Shown: positions 60,577 to 64,000 of the stretch, in pieces
Position numbering within the stretch: the stretch's first letter is position 1
Layout: each line of letters opens with the position of its first letter
Assembly (NCBI GenBank): GCA_963737365.1
Contig: CAVTSD010000009.1
Span: forward strand, 372,001 to 436,000
Length of the DNA: 64,000 bases
Direction of reading: 5' to 3'
Source of the DNA: Roseiarcus sp963737365
Lineage (GTDB): Bacteria; Pseudomonadota; Alphaproteobacteria; Rhizobiales; Beijerinckiaceae
Notes under the pieces: generated by a model
What the model was told of the DNA's origin: nothing
Database searches by the model: none
What the model saw: only the letters and a program-made list of their open reading frames with translations
Position numbers and translations under genes: made by a program

Positions 60577-61377
60577 TCAGAGCGCCACGGCCATTGGTTG
60601 CCGCCGGCGATCTCCGATGATCTCCTGTTTGATCCGATTGAACAGATCGAAGACCTCCTTGGTCGACATGATCTCGAGGGAACGCGGACGCGGATAAGGA
60701 ACAAGATGGATGTTGGCCACGCGCCCCGGCCTCGGCGTCATGACCACGATTCGGTCGGACAAAAAGATCGCTTCCTCGATCGAATGCGTGATCAGAACGA
60801 TTGTCGTCGGCGCTGACAGCCAGATCTCTTCGACCAGACGGTTCATCTCCTCGCGGGTGAAAGCGTCCAGCGCCCCAAAGGGCTCGTCCATCAGCAGAAC
60901 GGAGGGCTTGAAGGAGAGCGCGCGCACGAGCGCGGCGCGCTGTTGCATCCCACCGGACAATTCTCGCGGGAACCGTCCGCCGAGCCCTTCGAGCCCAACT
61001 CTGTTCAAGAGTTCGTCTATCCAGATCCGATCCGCTTTTTCGCCTCTGATCTCGAACGGGAAGTTTATGTTCGCGTCGAGATCGCGCCACGGAAGCAGGT
61101 TCGCCTCCTGAAAAACCATGCCGATTTGAGGATGAGGTCCGCGCACGGCGCGGTCGTCAAGCAGAATATCTCCGGCTGTCAGCGGGTGCAGTCCTGACAT
61201 CGCCCACAACAGAGTCGTCTTGCCGCAACCCGACGGGCCGACGATTGAAACGATTTCGCCGGCTTTGACGTCAAGCGAACATCTGTCGAGCGCGAGCAGA
61301 TCGCCGGACCGTGCGTTGTAAACCTTGGCGGCGTTAGCGATCCGAAGTTTGGGGCCTGAAAACGCGGTGGCCGACAT
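60577..61377 (-). CDS. ABC transporter ATPase of the nitrate/sulfonate/taurine group
   Basis: A 266-residue ATPase: Walker A VGPSGCGKTTLLWAMS, Q-loop VFQEANLLPW, signature ELSGGMQQRAALVRALS, Walker B VLLMDEPFGALD and switch THSIEEA. It is the first gene of the minus-strand operon (ATPase, permease, binding protein, Gfo/Idh, lactone oxidase). It is divergent from the RpiR regulator, and the operator region lies upstream. Confidence 0.93.
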   Translation of the reverse strand: MSATAFSGPKLRIANAAKVYNARSGDLLALDRCSLDVKAGEIVSIVGPSGCGKTTLLWAMSGLHPLTAGDILLDDRAVRGPHPQIGMVFQEANLLPWRDLDANINFPFEIRGEKADRIWIDELLNRVGLEGLGGRFPRELSGGMQQRAALVRALSFKPSVLLMDEPFGALDAFTREEMNRLVEEIWLSAPTTIVLITHSIEEAIFLSDRIVVMTPRPGRVANIHLVPYPRPRSLEIMSTKEVFDLFNRIKQEIIGDRRRQPMAVAL

Positions 61378-61493
61378 CTTTTCCCAACACCCGGGACTGC
61401 AGCACGACCTCGCGGGCCGCCTGGAGAGTAACTAACCTACAACCTCTGTCAAGACGGCGTATGACGCGACTGTGGCTCGGCGCGGGAAGCCTT

Positions 61494-61549
61494 ATTGTGC
61501 AGACAACAATGCTATAGCTTGATTGTGCAGACAACAATGCTATAGCTTG
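61494..61549. repeat. perfect 28-bp tandem repeat with RpiR-like operators
   Basis: Two identical 28-base units (61494-61521 and 61522-61549) read ATTGTGCAGACAACAATG then CTATAGCTTG. Each contains TTGT-GCAG-ACAA, an inverted repeat, and the palindrome GCTATAGC, which may also serve as a -10 element. The array sits in the divergent promoter between the importer operon and the RpiR gene. Confidence 0.9.
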
Positions 61550-61640
61550 CGGTGTAAGTAAGTTTCCAATACCCTTGGCGACATAAGTCGTGGACCCGCC
61601 ACGCCCAATTCCCGCGGAGGCGCTGTCAGCTGCGATCGCG

Positions 61641-62597
61641 ATGGAGCGAAAAAAGCCTAGGATGCGAGGAACGCGAAAGCGAGAAGCGCAAACGGTCGCG
61701 AACGAGACCTACGCCAAGTCGATTCCCGACATTCTTGCGATCATCAAGGACTCCTATTCCGAGCTCCGGCCAGCCGAGCGGAGAGTCGCCGATGTCGTGC
61801 TCGCTGACGTCACTTTTGCGGTCGATGCCTCCAATGGAGACATCGCCAAGCGATCGGAGACTAGCGAGCCGACGGTGACACGATTCTGTCGCGCCATCGG
61901 CTGCGAGGGCGTTCGCGATTTCAAGCTCAAGCTGGCGCAAAGCATGGTCGTCGGACGCCTGTATCTCGATGTCCCAAAGGAACGCGGCCCACCGGCCGAT
62001 CGATCGCCATTGTGGAAAGAGGTGTTCGGCGAAGCCCGCGCGGCCATGGCGGTGGTTGAAGACACGCTGTCTTCCGCCGACGTGTTGATGGCCGCGGAAC
62101 TGATCTCGGCCGCTCGCCAGGTGATGATCTTCGGCCTCGGAGGGAGCTCGACGGCGCTTGCGCAGGAGTTGCAAAACCGGCTGTTCCGCTACGGCGTCGT
62201 CGCGTACGCGCACGCCGACCCTTACATCCTCAAGATGAGCGCTGCGACGCTGAGGCCCGGCGACCTGGTGATCGCGATCTCCAGCACCGGGCGCACACGA
62301 GAGGTGATCGAGGTCGTCGAACTTGCCCGGCGATACCGCGCGAAAGCGATTGGCATTACCGCACCCGACTCGGAGCTTGCCGCGATCTGCGATGTCAAGC
62401 TCACCGTGCGGATCCCGGAATATCCAGACGCGCTGAAGCCGACCGCATCGCGCTACGCCTTCCTTGTGATCATCGATCTCCTGTCCGCCGCAGTGGGCGA
62501 CCGCCTCGATGGCGCCGCCCGCGAAACGTTGCGTCGGATCAAATACACAGTCTTGAGCCATCGAAAGGGACAGGCCCTCGAACCTCTTGGCGATTAG
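61641..62597 (+). CDS. RpiR family transcriptional regulator
   Basis: A regulator of about 318 residues. The N-terminal HTH_6 domain (SYSELRPAERRVADVVLAD, then DIAKRSETSEPTVTRFCRAIGCEGVRDFKLKLAQ) is joined to a SIS sugar-phosphate-binding domain (VMIFGLGGSSTALAQELQNRLFRYG, LVIAISSTGRTREVIEVVELARR). RpiR regulators usually sense a phosphosugar. The start is uncertain: GTG at 61590, ATG at 61641 or 61662 are possible and only the N-terminal tail differs. It probably controls the divergent operon through the 28-bp repeats. Confidence 0.92.
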   Translation: MERKKPRMRGTRKREAQTVANETYAKSIPDILAIIKDSYSELRPAERRVADVVLADVTFAVDASNGDIAKRSETSEPTVTRFCRAIGCEGVRDFKLKLAQSMVVGRLYLDVPKERGPPADRSPLWKEVFGEARAAMAVVEDTLSSADVLMAAELISAARQVMIFGLGGSSTALAQELQNRLFRYGVVAYAHADPYILKMSAATLRPGDLVIAISSTGRTREVIEVVELARRYRAKAIGITAPDSELAAICDVKLTVRIPEYPDALKPTASRYAFLVIIDLLSAAVGDRLDGAARETLRRIKYTVLSHRKGQALEPLGD

Positions 62598-62636
62598 ACT
62601 TAGAAGTCACAATCGTTGCCCGCATTGAGGAGTGAC

Positions 62637-64000
62637 ATGCAGGAAGCCGCACAAATTTCGGAAGCTGGAGCCTGGCTAGCCAAACTAGGAAAGGCGCTCG
62701 ACGCCCGGGATATTTCGAACGCTCTCGAGCTCTTCGTCGAAGATTGTTACTGGCGCGACTTTCTGAGCCTGACGTGGAACATCAAGACGATGGAGGGCAA
62801 GCCCGCCATTGCGGCGATGCTCGAAGCGACGTTAGAGCGCGCCTCGCCGAGCGAATGGACGATCGAAAAGGTCGAACAGACGGCAGGCGTGACGGAAGCC
62901 TGGTTCGCCTTTACGACCCCAGCTGGCAAGGGGCAGGGCATCTTTCGTCTGGAGGGCCGTCGGTGCCGGACGATCCTGACGACGCTGCAATCGCTGCATG
63001 GCTTTGCAGAGCCGTTGCGGTTCGCGCGTCCGCTCGGAACCGTCCATAAAGCCAGCCGAAGCCGGCAGAACTGGACAGAAAAGCTTGCCGCCGACCAAGC
63101 GACATTGGGGGTGAGCGAGCAACCCTACTGTCTGATCATTGGCGGCGGCCAGGGCGGCATCATGTTGGGCGCGCGGCTGAAGCAACTGGGCGTGCCGACG
63201 ATCATCGCCGAGAAGAACGATAAACCGGGCGACTCCTGGCGAAACCGCTATCGCTCGCTCGTTCTACACGACCCGGTCTGGTACGATCATCTGCCCTATC
63301 TGCCTTTCCCGGATAACTGGCCGATCTTCACGCCAAAGGACAAGATGGGGGATTGGCTCGAGTCCTACGTGAAGCTCATGGAGCTGAACTACTGGGGCTC
63401 CACGGAGGTCAAGAGCGCTCGCTTCGATCCCGCCCGCAAACGGTGGACGGTCGATCTCATCTGGCAAGGGCGCCCCATCACCATGGAGCCGACGCAGCTC
63501 GTCTTCGCGACCGGCGCCTACGGCCCGCCGAATTGGATCGAGCTTCCCGGTGCGGATGTCTTTCGCGGCGAGCTCCTGCATTCAAGCAACTACAGCGACG
63601 CCGCGCGCTACAAGGCCAAGAACTGCGTCGTTATCGGCGCCGCAAGTTCGGGGCATGATGTCGCTCTAGATCTCTGGGAGGCCGGCGCGAAGGTGACGAT
63701 GGTTCAGCGTACGGCGACTACTGTCGTTCGCTCCGACACCCTTATGGAGATGGGGTTCGATCTCTATTCGGAGCAGGCTGCAGCGAACGGCATCGACGTT
63801 GAGACTGCCGACATGATCGCCATGGCGACCCCGTTCGCGCTGCAGCCTCCGCTGCAACGCGCGCTCTACGAGAAGATCAAGGCGCGCGATGCTGAGTTCT
63901 ACGACAAGCTGCGGGCGACCGGATTTCTGCTGGACTTTGGTCCCGACGAGACCGGCTTGATGATGAAAGCCTATCGCACGGGCTCGGGCTATTACATCGA
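62637..64000 (+). CDS. flavin-containing monooxygenase, 3' end beyond the window
   Basis: An open frame begins at the ATG at 62637 (GAGGAG at 62627) and runs without a stop to the last base, more than 454 codons. Residues 1 to about 150 resemble a SnoaL/NTF2-like cone (WLAKLGKALDARDISNALELF). The next part is a FAD/NAD(P)-binding monooxygenase: IIGGGQGGIMLGARLKQLG (first GxGxxG), DSWRNRYRSLVLHDPVWYDHLPYLPFP, FATGAYGPPNWIELPG and a second dinucleotide fold VVIGAASSGHDVALDLWEAGA. It resembles CzcO/FMO-type proteins that oxygenate N- or S-containing or ketone substrates. It lies 40 bases after the RpiR gene in the same direction. Confidence 0.87.
   Translation, partial: MQEAAQISEAGAWLAKLGKALDARDISNALELFVEDCYWRDFLSLTWNIKTMEGKPAIAAMLEATLERASPSEWTIEKVEQTAGVTEAWFAFTTPAGKGQGIFRLEGRRCRTILTTLQSLHGFAEPLRFARPLGTVHKASRSRQNWTEKLAADQATLGVSEQPYCLIIGGGQGGIMLGARLKQLGVPTIIAEKNDKPGDSWRNRYRSLVLHDPVWYDHLPYLPFPDNWPIFTPKDKMGDWLESYVKLMELNYWGSTEVKSARFDPARKRWTVDLIWQGRPITMEPTQLVFATGAYGPPNWIELPGADVFRGELLHSSNYSDAARYKAKNCVVIGAASSGHDVALDLWEAGAKVTMVQRTATTVVRSDTLMEMGFDLYSEQAAANGIDVETADMIAMATPFALQPPLQRALYEKIKARDAEFYDKLRATGFLLDFGPDETGLMMKAYRTGSGYYI

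Overview
This is a 64-kb stretch of a high-GC (roughly 60-65% by eye) alphaproteobacterial chromosome. Hyphomicrobiales (Rhizobiales) is the best guess. The evidence is the pyrE-pdxJ-acpS gene order, a SorAB-type sulfite dehydrogenase, an IalB-family protein, a YeiH/LysR pair, many ABC importers, and a palindromic repeat of a style common in this group. The family-level identity cannot be read from the sequence.

Layout: 0-3 kb holds a small secreted protein, a frameshifted acetyltransferase, a COG2085 NADP-binding protein and a thiolase. 3.2-6.8 kb is a sugar ABC importer. 6.8-11.2 kb (minus strand) carries sulfite dehydrogenase (sorAB) beside the molybdate importer modABC, with a ModE-like operator upstream. 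11.7-14.7 kb is a tannase/feruloyl-esterase gene with an orphan LivJ-type binding protein. 15.2-17.9 kb is an NMT1/TauA-type ABC importer. 17.9-19.9 kb is a divergent MFS/TetR pair with a palindromic operator. 19.9-21.2 kb is a RES-Xre toxin-antitoxin locus whose antitoxin frame is broken by one base. 21.4-41 kb is mostly housekeeping: leuC, arfB, two metallo-beta-lactamase-fold proteins, typA, a MotA/MotB-like pair, asd, tRNA-Val, IalB, a lipoprotein, LysR/yeiH, a secreted 2H-phosphoesterase-like protein, acpS, pdxJ, pyrE, a cupin and tRNA-Thr. The tRNA-Thr is followed by a decayed pyroglutamyl-peptidase gene.

41-56 kb is the most striking region. It encodes the upper part of the reductive nicotinate pathway known from Eubacterium barkeri and reported for Azorhizobium. 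The genes are a xanthine-dehydrogenase-family hydroxylase (FAD subunit plus a fused Fe-S/Mo subunit), 6-hydroxynicotinate reductase, a UPF0280/ApbE-like protein, an AA_synth (DUF1185-type) protein, a LIV-type importer with a fused LivH-LivM permease, a MarR regulator and enamidase. The genes are tightly coupled by ATGA/TTGA overlaps. A shared palindrome, GTTTGTRYGCAAAY, lies upstream of both the hydroxylase operon and the enamidase gene and probably marks a regulon. Because E. barkeri 6-hydroxynicotinate reductase carries covalent flavin, the adjacent UPF0280 protein is a reasonable candidate for its flavin transferase.

56-64 kb is a second catabolic island with an unknown substrate: an aldonolactone-oxidase-like flavoprotein, a Gfo/Idh/MocA dehydrogenase, an NMT1-type ABC importer, a divergent RpiR regulator, and a flavin monooxygenase running off the window edge. 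A perfect 28-bp tandem repeat containing TTGT-N4-ACAA lies in the divergent promoter.

Three genes (acetyltransferase, antitoxin, phosphohistidine phosphatase) are each broken by a single-base indel with good downstream homology in another frame. Read errors and real decay are both possible.
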